DNA of 64,000 bases, from the NCBI RefSeq assembly GCF_003626635.1, contig NZ_RAZT01000008.1, forward strand, positions 124,001-188,000, given 5' to 3'. Under the pieces are notes generated by a model. That model worked only from the letters and a program-made list of their open reading frames with translations. It searched no databases and was not told where the DNA came from. Positions within the stretch are counted from its first letter, which is position 1. The number at the start of each line of letters is the position of its first letter. Shown piece by piece: positions 51,403-59,560 of the stretch. The stretch comes from Micromonospora musae. GTDB taxonomy: Bacteria > Actinomycetota > Actinomycetes > Mycobacteriales > Micromonosporaceae. The translations under genes were made by a program, and so were the position numbers.

Positions 51403-51442
51403 GGCCGGCGCAGCCGGGCACGGCCTTACGAAACGGGCCCTG

Positions 51443-51606
51443 GGGCGTGTGTCGAACTCCCTGGCCGGCCTGCGACGGGCCCAGACGACGACCGGCGGCG
51501 TCGGCGCTTCGTCCGGATACAACACCGGTATCCGAACGAATAACCGCCTTGCCGGAGCGCCGCCTGGACTCCGCCTCGGCTCGACCGAGGACTTCGGCAC
51601 ACGCCC
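51443..51606. mobile_element. MITE-like unit with 18-base terminal inverted repeats
   Basis: GGGCGTGTGTCGAACTCC (51443-51460) and the complement of 51589-51606 agree at 16 of 18 bases, bounding a non-coding 164-base unit with internal hairpins. CTAG adjoins the right end and CTGG the left end; no clear target duplication was found. It could be a decayed IS end pair or a chance structured region. Confidence 0.4.
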
Positions 51607-51632
51607 TAGTACTGTGCCGGGCGGAGGTGCGC

Positions 51633-52886
51633 ATGGGGTTCCGGAACGGCCGGCGACGTGTCGTGCTGGCGGTCGCGGCGCTGCTCGTCACCGCCGCGGT
51701 CGCGGCGACGGTCTACCGGGTGCTCGCCCCCGCCGAGGTCAGCACGGTCGCCCAGGCCGCCTACCCGGCCCCCGCGCAGCCTTCGGCGGGGGTGATCGGA
51801 CGGCTGCCCGTCGCCCCGCTGATCGTGGACGGCCGGCTGCGCGTCTACACGGGCCACCGCCAGGTGTACGCGGACACCCCGGTCGACGGTCGGCACCGCA
51901 CCACCCCGTTCTGGTCGTACCGCCGCTGGCCGGCCGAACTGGTCGGGGTGGTGGCGAGCGGGACCACCGTCGTCAGCCGCTGGTCGGACGGACGGTTGGT
52001 TGCGCTGGACGCGCGAAATGGGCGGGTGGCCTGGCGGACCGACGGGCCGGAGCCGCAGCGGAAGCCGGACGCCCGGCGCACCGGGGCCGCGATCGTGTGG
52101 GATCCGGTCGGGCTCTACCTCACCCGTACCGCCGACGGGCGGGACGTGGTGGTGGCGACCGGCGACGGTGAGGCGCGCGGTGTCGACCTGATCGGCGGTC
52201 GGCGGCTCTGGCGGTCGGAGGTCGGAACCGAGTGCCGTAGCGACGTCGGTGCCACCTCGACGGGCCAGTTGGTGAGCGTGGCCGGTTGCGCCGGGGAGGC
52301 GGCCGTCGAGTTCCGGGACGCGGCCACCGGCGAGGTGACCAGCCGCTGGCGACCGCCGGGCGCGGGCGACGAGCTGGTCGTGACCCTGGTCGGCTGCCGG
52401 GTCGGGCCTTCGGGCTGCTCCGGACTGCGTACGGCGGGCCCGGGTGACGGGGCGGGTCGGGGTTGGTTGACGGGCGCGGGGGCGCCGGTGCCGGCGCCCG
52501 CGTTGGACGGGCTCGACACCCAGCTCGCCGGGGAGCAGGCGGTCGGAGTCGTCGACGGCGCGCTGGTCGGCCGCTCCGCCCGGACCGGCGCCGAGCTGTG
52601 GCGTCGCCCCGACCTCGGGCAAGGGCGGGTGATCGCCGTGCAGCCGGGCCGGGTGCACGTGCTGACCGACGCCCGGGAGCTGGTCACGCTCGATCCGGTG
52701 ACCGGCGCCGAGCGGTCCCGGTTCCCGCTCACCGTCGGGCAGGACGGTACCGGCTACGTGCCGGGCGGGGTGTACGCGGCGGCCGGGTACGTGATCGTGG
52801 AGCGCCTGCGGGCGCCGGTCGACCCGGACGCGGACGACCAGGCGTACTTCCTCACCTCGGAGCCGCTGGTCCTGGCCGCGACCTGA
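51633..52886 (+). CDS. PQQ-like beta-propeller protein with N-terminal membrane anchor
   Basis: This 417-residue protein has an N-terminal membrane segment (VVLAVAALLVTAAVAATVY, residues about 9-28) and an outer beta-propeller region with repeated G-x-x-x-A-L-D/x-W-R units (VALDARNGRVAWRTDG; DLIGGRRLWRSEV; SARTGAELWRRPDL; TLDPVTGAERSRFPL). Four cysteines near residues 200-275 may pair. It lacks recognisable PQQ-dehydrogenase ligands, so an assembly or scaffold role (as in BamB) rather than a quinoprotein enzyme is likely. ATG 51633 follows GCGGAGGTGC. A similar protein is encoded at 59561. Confidence 0.8.
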   Translation: MGFRNGRRRVVLAVAALLVTAAVAATVYRVLAPAEVSTVAQAAYPAPAQPSAGVIGRLPVAPLIVDGRLRVYTGHRQVYADTPVDGRHRTTPFWSYRRWPAELVGVVASGTTVVSRWSDGRLVALDARNGRVAWRTDGPEPQRKPDARRTGAAIVWDPVGLYLTRTADGRDVVVATGDGEARGVDLIGGRRLWRSEVGTECRSDVGATSTGQLVSVAGCAGEAAVEFRDAATGEVTSRWRPPGAGDELVVTLVGCRVGPSGCSGLRTAGPGDGAGRGWLTGAGAPVPAPALDGLDTQLAGEQAVGVVDGALVGRSARTGAELWRRPDLGQGRVIAVQPGRVHVLTDARELVTLDPVTGAERSRFPLTVGQDGTGYVPGGVYAAAGYVIVERLRAPVDPDADDQAYFLTSEPLVLAAT

Positions 52887-52932
52887 GCTGGGACACGCGC
52901 CAGCCTGCTCGACAAATCGGACATAAGTTACT

Positions 52933-52938
52933 TATAGT
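52933..52938 (+). promoter_or_regulatory. -10 hexamer TATAGT, leaderless promoter of the WxL-like locus
   Basis: TATAGT ends six bases before GTG 52945 within an AT-rich stretch (52915-52940), unusual for this genome. Confidence 0.6.
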
Positions 52939-52944
52939 CACTCT

Positions 52945-53478
52945 GTGCGACTCCTGGCAGCCCTGTTGGGCGTAATCATCATCCTGATCAGCCCCGCGCC
53001 GGCCGACGCGGCGCCGGCTCTCCGTACGTTTCAGGTGACCCTGACGCCCGGCGTCGACATCACCGTCCCGGCCGTCGTCAACCTGGGCGCCGGTCTCGTC
53101 GGCGGAACGCTCACCGGTCAGCTCGGCCGGGTCGAGGTGAGCGACTTCCGGGGCCCGGTGAACCCGAACACCTGGGTCGCCACCGTCTCCGCCACCCTCT
53201 TCACCACCGGTCCGGGCGGCGCGCAGCGCACGATCACCCGGGACCGGATCTCCTACTGGTCAGGTCCCGCCGTTCGCAGCACCGGCGGTGGCACGGTGGT
53301 GCCCGGGCAGCCCACCGCGGCGCAGGCCGTCACGCTGGCGGCGACCCGGGAGGCGTTCCGCAAGACCGGCGGCAACGGCAACAACACGGTCGCCTGGGTG
53401 CCCTCCGTCCGGGTGGCGATCCCGACCGGCATCGTCGCCGGCACCTACCAGGGAACAATCACCCACTCTGTAGCCTGA
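52945..53478 (+). CDS. Secreted protein, WxL-like, copy 1
   Basis: This 177-residue secreted protein has a signal peptide (residues about 1-23, ending ADAAP). The mature beta-rich domain contains FQVTLTPGVDITVPAVVNLG, WVATVSATLFTTG, ISYWSGPAV, VVPGQPTAAQAVTL and the ending GTYQGTITHSVA. A closely similar protein is encoded 58 bases downstream, and a membrane protein with WxL-partner-like architecture follows. WxL proteins of Firmicutes bind peptidoglycan through such C-terminal beta domains, so a cell-surface role is inferred. Confidence 0.75.
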   Translation: MRLLAALLGVIIILISPAPADAAPALRTFQVTLTPGVDITVPAVVNLGAGLVGGTLTGQLGRVEVSDFRGPVNPNTWVATVSATLFTTGPGGAQRTITRDRISYWSGPAVRSTGGGTVVPGQPTAAQAVTLAATREAFRKTGGNGNNTVAWVPSVRVAIPTGIVAGTYQGTITHSVA

Positions 53479-53536
53479 AGCGTGATTTGTCCGAATACTG
53501 CCTGTCCAGTGCTTTCTGCGCCATAACGTCGTCGGC

Positions 53537-54085
53537 ATGAAGAAGCCGCTTCTTGCCCTGACCGCCGCCGCGGCCACCGTGGTGGCCCTGGCGACACCCG
53601 CCGCCGCCGCGCCGACGGGCGACACCATCGTCACCTTCACCGTGGCCACCGCCGACCTGAACATCACCGTCCCCGCGTCGATCAACCTCGGCTCCGTCTT
53701 CTCGGGTGCCGCCATCACCGGTGAGCTCGGCACCGTGACGGTCAGCGACCAGCGGGCGGCGCTGAGCGCCACCTGGGTCACCACCGTGTCGTCCAGTTCG
53801 TTCACCACAGGCAACAGCTCGCCGGAGGAGACCATCACGCCCAACCTCGTGGAGTACTGGTCCGGTGGCCTGACCAGTAGCACCGGCAGCCCCGGCAGCA
53901 CCTTCGTGCCCGGCCAGCCCACCGAGGCCGACCGGGTCAACCTGGGCGTGCCGCGGACGGCCTTCTCCAAGACCTCGGGCAGCGGCAACAACTCCGCCAG
54001 CTGGGCCCCGGACGTCCGGATCAACGTGCCGGCGACCGCGGTCGGCGGCACCTACTCAGGGGTGATCACCCATTCGGTGGCATGA
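53537..54085 (+). CDS. Secreted protein, WxL-like, copy 2
   Basis: This 182-residue paralogue of the preceding protein has its own signal peptide (MKKPLLALTAAAATVVALAT, cleavage near AAAAP). The mature region aligns with copy 1: LNITVPASINLGSVFSG, ATWVTTVSSSSFTT, VEYWSGGL, FVPGQPTEADRVNL and GTYSGVITHSVA. Tandem duplication is evident. TAACGT seven bases before ATG 53537 suggests a separate leaderless transcript. The stop overlaps an ATG (54082) that would be the natural start of the next gene but is out of frame. Confidence 0.78.
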   Translation: MKKPLLALTAAAATVVALATPAAAAPTGDTIVTFTVATADLNITVPASINLGSVFSGAAITGELGTVTVSDQRAALSATWVTTVSSSSFTTGNSSPEETITPNLVEYWSGGLTSSTGSPGSTFVPGQPTEADRVNLGVPRTAFSKTSGSGNNSASWAPDVRINVPATAVGGTYSGVITHSVA

Positions 54086-54110
54086 CCGCATCCGCGCCCT
54101 CGCCCTGGCC

Positions 54111-55184
54111 GTGACCGTCCTGGTCACGACCGGGGCGCCGGCGTTGGCCGCCACGCCGAGGTCGGCGCCCCGGCCGGCCGCGCTCGTCGAACCCGACATC
54201 CCCGAGGCCGACGTACCGGCGCAGGGACGGCAGGAGCGGGAGAAGCCGCGGCCCTCCCCGACGGCGAGCCCGAGCGGATTGGACGTCTCCGTCGGGATCC
54301 GGCTGCTCGACGCCCCGATCGACCGGCGCGACGACACCCGGGCGCACAAGTACATCGTCGACCATCTCAAGCCCGGCACCACGATCAAGCGCCGGGTGAT
54401 GGTCGAGAACACCTCGGAGATCCACCGGAAGGTGTCGCTCTACGCCGCCGCCGCGGACGTCACGGCCGAGGGCTTCGAGTACGCCCCGGACCGGACCGAG
54501 AACGAGCTGAGCAGCTGGATCGACGTGCAGCCCCGCGAGGAGGCGTTGGCGCCGGGCGAGGAGGTCGAAGCCCTGGTGACCATCGAGGTGCCGCGCAAGG
54601 CCGAGTCCGGCGAACGGTACGCGGTCGTCTGGGCCGAGGTGCCCGGCACCGACGACGGGAACGTGCGCAACATCGGCCGATCCGGGATCCGGGTCTACCT
54701 CTCCGTCGGCCCCGGTGGTGAACCCCCGTCGGGCTTCGACATCGGCCCGCTGGCGGGCGGTCGGGAGAAGGACGGAACGCCGTTCGTCAGCGCGGAGGTG
54801 CGCAACACCGGCCAGCGGGCGCTCGACCTGGCCGGTGAACTCTGGCTCAGCGACGGGCCGGGCGGCCTCTCCGTCGGGCCGGTGAAGGCCGAGGCGCACA
54901 CCCTGCCGCTGGATGGCAGCACCACCGTCCGGGTCCTGCTCGACCGGCGGCTGCCCGACGGACCCTGGTCGGCGAAGTTCGCCCTGGCCAGCGGCTGGAC
55001 CAAGCGGACCGCCACCGGCACGGTGACCTTCGGGGCGGTGCCCGCGGCGGCGGCCGGCACCGAGGACCGAACGGACGGGGCGATCAACGCCGGGCTGGTC
55101 ACGTCCGGACTGGTGCTGGCGCTCTTCGTGCTGTACGCGTACCGGCGGCGGAACCGTCTCCGGGCGCCCGCAGCGGCGGCCTGA
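54111..55184 (+). CDS. Membrane-anchored surface protein (DUF916/WxL-partner-like), 5' end apparently frameshifted
   Basis: In this frame the protein has 357 residues: a truncated signal sequence, a Pro/Ser linker, and a first beta domain (VSVGIRLLDAPIDRRDD; YIVDHLKPGTTIKRRVMVENTS; ELSSWIDVQPREEALAPGE). A second beta domain follows (VSAEVRNTGQRALDLAGELWL), with a C-terminal membrane helix (LVTSGLVLALFVLYAY) before RRRNRLR. The order matches DUF916-type proteins encoded beside WxL genes. The in-frame codons before GTG 54111 spell a complete hydrophobic signal core (RIRALALA), and ATG 54082 sits one base out of frame. A one-base deletion, or an unusual start, is therefore likely. Confidence 0.75.
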   Translation: MTVLVTTGAPALAATPRSAPRPAALVEPDIPEADVPAQGRQEREKPRPSPTASPSGLDVSVGIRLLDAPIDRRDDTRAHKYIVDHLKPGTTIKRRVMVENTSEIHRKVSLYAAAADVTAEGFEYAPDRTENELSSWIDVQPREEALAPGEEVEALVTIEVPRKAESGERYAVVWAEVPGTDDGNVRNIGRSGIRVYLSVGPGGEPPSGFDIGPLAGGREKDGTPFVSAEVRNTGQRALDLAGELWLSDGPGGLSVGPVKAEAHTLPLDGSTTVRVLLDRRLPDGPWSAKFALASGWTKRTATGTVTFGAVPAAAAGTEDRTDGAINAGLVTSGLVLALFVLYAYRRRNRLRAPAAAA

Positions 55185-55232
55185 CCGGTCGGTCCGGTCC
55201 GCACGCGTACAGCGGACCGGACCGGACCGGTG

Positions 55233-56336
55233 TCAGGCCAGGGCCGCCTCCGCGGCGGCCAGGAAGGCGTCGTTCTCGGCCGGAGTGCCGATGGTGACCC
55301 GCACCCCGTCGCCGGGGAACGGCCGCACGATCACGGCGCGCGACTCGCACGCCTTGCCGAAGGCGACGGCCCGGTCCCCCAGCGGCAGCCACACGAAGTT
55401 CGCCTGGCTGGTCGGGACCTCCGGCACGAACTTGCGCAGCGCCTCGGTGACCCGGTCCCGTTCGGCGACGACCAGGGCGCAGCGGCGCTCCACCTCGTCG
55501 GCCTGCGCGAGCGCGGCGAGCGCGGCCGCCTGGGCCACCATGCTGGTGGAGAAGGGCGTGACCACCTTTCGCACCGCCGCCGCGACCTCCGGCTGGGCGA
55601 CCAGGAAACCGATCCGGAGCCCGGCCAGCCCCCACGCCTTGGAGAGGGTGCGCAGCACCGCGACGTTCGGCCGGTCGAGGTACGTCAACCCGTCCGGCAC
55701 CTCCGGGTCCGTGACGAACTCGCGGTACGCCTCGTCGATCACCACGAGGACGTCGTCGGGCACGGCGTCGAGGAACCGGTCCAGCTCCGCCTTCCGCAGG
55801 GCGGTGCCGGTCGGGTTGTTCGGGGTGCAGACCAGGATCAGCCGGGTCCGGTCGGTAACCGCTGCCGCCATGGCGGTCAGGTCGTGTCCGTGGCCCGCGT
55901 CGTTGGGCACCTGGACGCTGGTCGCGCCGCTGGTCGCCGCGATGATCGGGTACGCCTCGAACGAGCGCCACGAGTAGAGCACCTCGTCACCGGGGAGGCT
56001 GGTGGCCCGCGCCAGGTGCTCGGCGAGCGCCACCGATCCGCAGCCGGTGGCGACCCGGTCGGGATCCACCCCGTACCGCTCGGCGAGCGCGTTGCGGAGC
56101 GTGACCACGCCCATGTCCGGGTACCGGTGCACCCCGGCGGCGGCCTCGGTGACCGCCTCGACCACGCCGGGCAGCGGGCCGTACGGGACCTCGTTGCTGG
56201 CCAGCTTGATCGCCTCGGGCAGCCCGAGCTCCCGAGCCAGGTCGGTCGGGTTGCGACCGGGTACGTAGCTGGGCAGCGCGTCCAGGTCGGCGCGGGTCAG
56301 GCGCACCGCCGGCTCAGGTCTTCCGGTTTCGGTCAT
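55233..56336 (-). CDS. hisC: HisC-family PLP aminotransferase (histidinol-phosphate or aromatic)
   Basis: This 367-residue fold-type I PLP enzyme has IKLASNEVPYGPLPGV, CTPNNPTGTAL, VVIDEAYREF, the Schiff-base Lys in RTLSKAWGLAGLRIGFL and VRPFPGDGVRVTIGT. The HisC family covers histidine biosynthesis (histidinol-phosphate) and aromatic amino acid transamination (Pat). The position between the homogentisate genes and hppD favours the aromatic role: tyrosine to 4-hydroxyphenylpyruvate, the HppD substrate. Its ATG lies 23 bases inside the end of the RDD protein gene. Confidence 0.88.
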   Translation of the reverse strand: MTETGRPEPAVRLTRADLDALPSYVPGRNPTDLARELGLPEAIKLASNEVPYGPLPGVVEAVTEAAAGVHRYPDMGVVTLRNALAERYGVDPDRVATGCGSVALAEHLARATSLPGDEVLYSWRSFEAYPIIAATSGATSVQVPNDAGHGHDLTAMAAAVTDRTRLILVCTPNNPTGTALRKAELDRFLDAVPDDVLVVIDEAYREFVTDPEVPDGLTYLDRPNVAVLRTLSKAWGLAGLRIGFLVAQPEVAAAVRKVVTPFSTSMVAQAAALAALAQADEVERRCALVVAERDRVTEALRKFVPEVPTSQANFVWLPLGDRAVAFGKACESRAVIVRPFPGDGVRVTIGTPAENDAFLAAAEAALA

Positions 56337-57390
56337 GGGGGTTCTCCCGGGGGTCGGAACTGTCGTTCAGGGGGCGTTCGGTGGGGGCGGGGTCGGGTAG
56401 CTGGACGACGACGGTCTGGGCCCGCTTGTCGTGCAGCGCCTGCCGCAGGGGATGGTCGAAGAGGGGGGAGAGCGCGTCGACGAGCTGGATCAGCAGACCC
56501 AGGCCGAAACAGCACCAGAGCAGGGTGGGCACGCCGCCGTAGGTGTTCCATCGGGCCAGGGCCCGGCCGAAGCCGAGCGGCTCGTCGGCGGCGAGGGGCA
56601 CCGCCTTGATCCGCATCGCCCGCTTGCCGAGCGTCTGCCCGGACGAGGCCGTCGTCGGCACCTCGTAGGCGAGCCAGAGCGCGGCGGCGATCGCCACGAT
56701 GGCCAGCTGGAGGCCGCCGGCCTGCTCACCTATCTGCGGCAGCCCCTCACGGGACGTGTCGCCCTCCATCGCCCGGCGGAGGACCTCCCGCCAGTACGGC
56801 CCCATCTCCTCCAGGAACCGCCAGACGAACCAGCCGTTCACCAGGACGTTCAGGGCCAGGACGATGGCGAAGTCGATGAGCCGGGCGGCCAGTCGGCGAC
56901 CGTAACCGGCCAGCGGCAGCCCGTGCGGCCGGGGTTCGGGCATCCGTCCCGCCCAACCCGGGGGAGCCCAGCCAGGCGGGGCACCCGCAGGCCCGTACCC
57001 GGGCGGAGCGCCCTGAGGGCCGTAGCCGGGCGGGCCGTAACCGGGGCCCTGGGGGCCGTGACCGGGCGGGGCGCTTTGGGGGCCGTAGCCGGGCGGGCCG
57101 TAACCGGGGCCCTGTGGGCCATGACCGGGCGGGCCGTACCCCGGGGGTGGGCCGGGGTGACCGGGCCAACCGGGCGGCGGCCCAGCGGCTGGCGGCGCCG
57201 AGCCCGGGGACACCTGCGCCGGGCCGGGCGTGACCGGCGTCGGCGGCGCGGGCGGCGGCTCGACGGGAGGCGGCCCCTCCGGCGGGGTGGCGTCGACGGG
57301 GATGGGCGCGCCGATCCAGCCCTCGCCGTCCCAGTACCGCCGGGTCTCGGTGTCGGCAGGGTCGATGTACCAGCCGGGTTGCACGCTCAC
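56314..57390 (-). CDS. RDD-domain membrane protein with DUF2510 and Pro/Gly repeats
   Basis: This 358-residue protein has an N-terminal DUF2510 unit (PGWYIDPADTETRRYWDG) and a Pro/Gly/Tyr-rich stretch of about 110 residues built from repeated GPQGPGYGPPGYGPQ units. A C-terminal RDD domain follows with about three membrane helices (LAARLIDFAIVLALNVLVNG; LGKRAMRIKAV; GVPTLLWCCFGLGLLIQLVD). RDD proteins are thought to be transporters or ion-handling proteins. The GTG start overlaps the stop of a small Pro-rich ORF. It is probably co-transcribed with the aminotransferase. Confidence 0.85.
   Translation of the reverse strand: MSVQPGWYIDPADTETRRYWDGEGWIGAPIPVDATPPEGPPPVEPPPAPPTPVTPGPAQVSPGSAPPAAGPPPGWPGHPGPPPGYGPPGHGPQGPGYGPPGYGPQSAPPGHGPQGPGYGPPGYGPQGAPPGYGPAGAPPGWAPPGWAGRMPEPRPHGLPLAGYGRRLAARLIDFAIVLALNVLVNGWFVWRFLEEMGPYWREVLRRAMEGDTSREGLPQIGEQAGGLQLAIVAIAAALWLAYEVPTTASSGQTLGKRAMRIKAVPLAADEPLGFGRALARWNTYGGVPTLLWCCFGLGLLIQLVDALSPLFDHPLRQALHDKRAQTVVVQLPDPAPTERPLNDSSDPRENPHDRNRKT
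57016..57132 (-). repeat. 63-base tandem repeat encoding GPQGPGYGPPGY units
   Basis: Two near-identical units of about 63 bases begin near 57016 and 57079 and encode the Pro/Gly repeats of the RDD protein. Repeat number may vary between strains. Confidence 0.65.
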
Positions 57391-57578
57391 GCAGCCACCT
57401 TAACGACGACCGCACCGGCGAACCGGGCGTGGCGGCACCAGGTCGGAGCCGGTGGCGGAGCCGCGCCCGGGTGGTGTCCGTACGGCTGAGGGGTGGGACC
57501 GGTGGGCGGCGCGAAGCCGCCGGCGGTGGGTGGGGGCCCACCGGCCGGCGGCGTCGGGTACGACGGGGGTTGCGTCAC
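57387..57578 (-). CDS. Small Pro-rich ORF, possibly a truncated paralogue
   Basis: This 63-codon ORF begins MTQPPSYPTPPAGGPPPTAG, a common start of actinobacterial Pro-rich membrane proteins, but ends in a basic hydrophobic stretch (RHARFAGAVVVKVAA) without a membrane domain. Its stop overlaps the GTG of the RDD gene (GTGA). It may be a real leader peptide, or the remnant of a truncated or frameshifted gene. Confidence 0.4.
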   Translation of the reverse strand: MTQPPSYPTPPAGGPPPTAGGFAPPTGPTPQPYGHHPGAAPPPAPTWCRHARFAGAVVVKVAA

Positions 57579-57589
57579 GCTGGCAAGTG

Positions 57590-58798
57590 TTACAGGTTGC
57601 CCCGCATCTCCTGCTCACGCTCGATGGCCTCGAAGAGGGCCTTGAAGTTGCCCTTGCCGAAGCCGAGCGAGCCGTGCCGCTCGATCAGCTCGAAGAAGAC
57701 GGTCGGGCGGTCCTGGACCGGCTTGGTGAAGATCTGGAGCAGGTAGCCGTCCTCGTCCCGGTCGACCAGGATCTTGCGGGCTTTCAGCTCCTCGATCGGC
57801 GCCCGCACGTCCCCGATCCGGGCGCGCAGCTCCGGGTCGTCGTAGTACGAGTCCGGGGTGTCCAGGAACTCGACACCGGCGGCCCGCATCGCGTCGACGC
57901 TGGCCAGGATGTCGTTGGTGGCGACGGCGATGTGCTGGGCGCCGGGGCCCTGGTAGAACTCCAGGTACTCGTCGATCTGCGACTTCTTGCGGGCGATCGC
58001 CGGCTCGTTGAGCGGGAACTTCACCTTGCGGGTGCCGTTGGCGACCACCTTGCTCATCAGCGCCGAGTAGTCGGTCGCGATGTCGTCGCCGACGAACTCG
58101 GCCATGTTGGTGAAGCCCATGACGCGCTTGTAGAACTCCACCCACTCGTCCATCCGGCCGAGCTCGACGTTGCCGACCACGTGGTCGACGGCCTGGAAGA
58201 AGCGCTTCGGCTGGATGCCGGCGTCGATCATCGGCTGCCGGTCCACGATCGGGCCGCGCGCCACGAAGCCGGGCAGGAACGGCCCGGTGTACCGGGAGCG
58301 GTCGACCAGGGTGTGCCGGGTGTCGCCGTACGTGGCGATGGCCGCCATCCGGACGGTGCCGTGCTCGTCGCTGACGTCGTGCGGCTCGACGAGGCCGGTC
58401 GCGCCCTGGGCGGTGGCGTGTGCGTACGCGGCGTCGACGTCCGGCACCTCCAGCGCGATGTCGCTGATGCCGTCGTTGTGCTTGGTGACGTGCTCGGCGC
58501 CTTCGGCGTCCGGGCGCACGACGCCGGTCAGCACGAACCGGGCCGAGCCGCTGGTCAGGACGTACTGGGCGTGGTCGCGGTAGCCCTGCTCCGGGCCGCG
58601 GTACGCCACGCAGGTCATGCCGAACGCGGTCGAGTAGTAGTGCGCCGCCTGCTTGGCGTTGCCGACCAGGAAGTGCACGTGGTCGAGGCCCCGGACCGGG
58701 AAGGGGTCGCGGGTGATGTCGTGGTCGACAGCGCCGATGAGCCGGTCGGCATCGACCGTGTCGTCGCCGGACTGGGGTCGGTCGATCGCCTGGGTCAT
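57590..58798 (-). CDS. hppD: 4-hydroxyphenylpyruvate dioxygenase
   Basis: HppD converts 4-hydroxyphenylpyruvate to homogentisate, the substrate of HmgA. The 402-residue protein has two glyoxalase-like halves. Iron ligands are in VDHVVGNVE (His), GPGAQHIAVAT (His) and FFELIERHGSLGFGKGNF (Glu), and the C-terminal region is standard. ATG 58798 is chosen for AAGGGAGA upstream; in-frame extension to 58885 would run into the Lrp operator. It is divergent from an Lrp-family gene that is its likely regulator. Confidence 0.96.
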   Translation of the reverse strand: MTQAIDRPQSGDDTVDADRLIGAVDHDITRDPFPVRGLDHVHFLVGNAKQAAHYYSTAFGMTCVAYRGPEQGYRDHAQYVLTSGSARFVLTGVVRPDAEGAEHVTKHNDGISDIALEVPDVDAAYAHATAQGATGLVEPHDVSDEHGTVRMAAIATYGDTRHTLVDRSRYTGPFLPGFVARGPIVDRQPMIDAGIQPKRFFQAVDHVVGNVELGRMDEWVEFYKRVMGFTNMAEFVGDDIATDYSALMSKVVANGTRKVKFPLNEPAIARKKSQIDEYLEFYQGPGAQHIAVATNDILASVDAMRAAGVEFLDTPDSYYDDPELRARIGDVRAPIEELKARKILVDRDEDGYLLQIFTKPVQDRPTVFFELIERHGSLGFGKGNFKALFEAIEREQEMRGNL

Positions 58799-58876
58799 GG
58801 TGGTCTCCCTTGCGTACCGGCCGGCCTCGTGGGCCGCCGTGCCTGCTTTGTGCCGAGGATTGCGGTGCCGCCGGTC

Positions 58877-58886
58877 ATTGGGCAAT
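58877..58886. promoter_or_regulatory. Candidate Lrp operator ATTGGGCAAT
   Basis: ATTG-GG-CAAT is a perfect palindrome between hppD and the Lrp gene. A related half site GCATTGC lies at 58914-58920. Lrp/AsnC regulators often bind such ATTG/CAAT sites next to their own gene. Confidence 0.45.
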
Positions 58887-58935
58887 AGTTCGTCTAAATG
58901 CTGGTCAGCTTGTGCATTGCGTAAGGTGAAACCCC

Positions 58936-59424
58936 ATGAACACTGGTCAGGATGTCCAGCTCGATGACCTGGACGCGCGACTGATCGAGCTGCTCGCCCA
59001 GGAACCCAGGATCGGCGTGCTGGAGTGCTCGCGGCGGCTCGGCGTGGCCCGCGGGACCGTGCAGGCGCGCCTCGACAAGCTGGCCGCCCGAGGCGTCATC
59101 GCCGGCTTCGGCCCCGAGATCTCGCCGACGGCCATCGGGTTCGGGGTGACCAGCTTCGTGACCCTGGAGATCAGCCAGCGGCACGGCCACGACCCGGTCA
59201 CCGCCCACCTCGCCGGCATCCCGGAGGTGCTGGAGGCGCACACCATCACCGGCTCCAGCGACCTGCTCTGCCGGATCGTCGCCCGGTCGAACACCGACCT
59301 CCAGCGCGTGATCGACCAGATCGTCTCCTCCGAGGGGATCACCCGCGCCTCGACGATCATCGCGCTGGCCGAGCAGATCCCCTACCGCACACTCCCGCTG
59401 GTCCGCTCCGCCGCCCGCCGCTGA
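58936..59424 (+). CDS. Lrp/AsnC-family transcriptional regulator
   Basis: This 162-residue regulator has an N-terminal winged helix-turn-helix (LDDLDARLIELLAQEPRIGV; CSRRLGVARGTVQARLDKL) and a C-terminal RAM/ACT-like ligand domain (VTSFVTLEISQRHG; AHTITGSSDLLCRIVARSN). Such proteins form octamers and respond to amino acids; divergent placement from hppD points to control of tyrosine breakdown. TAAGGT eight bases before ATG 58936 could be the -10 of a near-leaderless mRNA. Confidence 0.92.
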   Translation: MNTGQDVQLDDLDARLIELLAQEPRIGVLECSRRLGVARGTVQARLDKLAARGVIAGFGPEISPTAIGFGVTSFVTLEISQRHGHDPVTAHLAGIPEVLEAHTITGSSDLLCRIVARSNTDLQRVIDQIVSSEGITRASTIIALAEQIPYRTLPLVRSAARR

Positions 59425-59480
59425 ACAGGGCCGCCACGCCGGAGCTGCTGTCGACAGTGGCCGGACGGGACGGCCCTGTT
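59424..59480 (+). terminator. Stem-loop after the Lrp gene
   Basis: AACAGGGCCG (59424-59433) and CGGCCCTGTT (59471-59480) pair perfectly over 10 bases, enclosing a palindrome CTGTCGACAG (59448-59457). It begins at the stop codon. Confidence 0.55.
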
Positions 59481-59560
59481 AACACCATCGGCGGCAGAAA
59501 GCGCGGCGACACGGCGGTACGGGCGTATGGGAGCTACGTGATCGTGGCTACCGTGTGCGT

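Noticed and set aside
54082..54114. Ten-codon relay ORF like those at 4465 and 7336
   Set aside because: The upstream in-frame signal-peptide codons make a one-base frameshift a better explanation than a designed relay.
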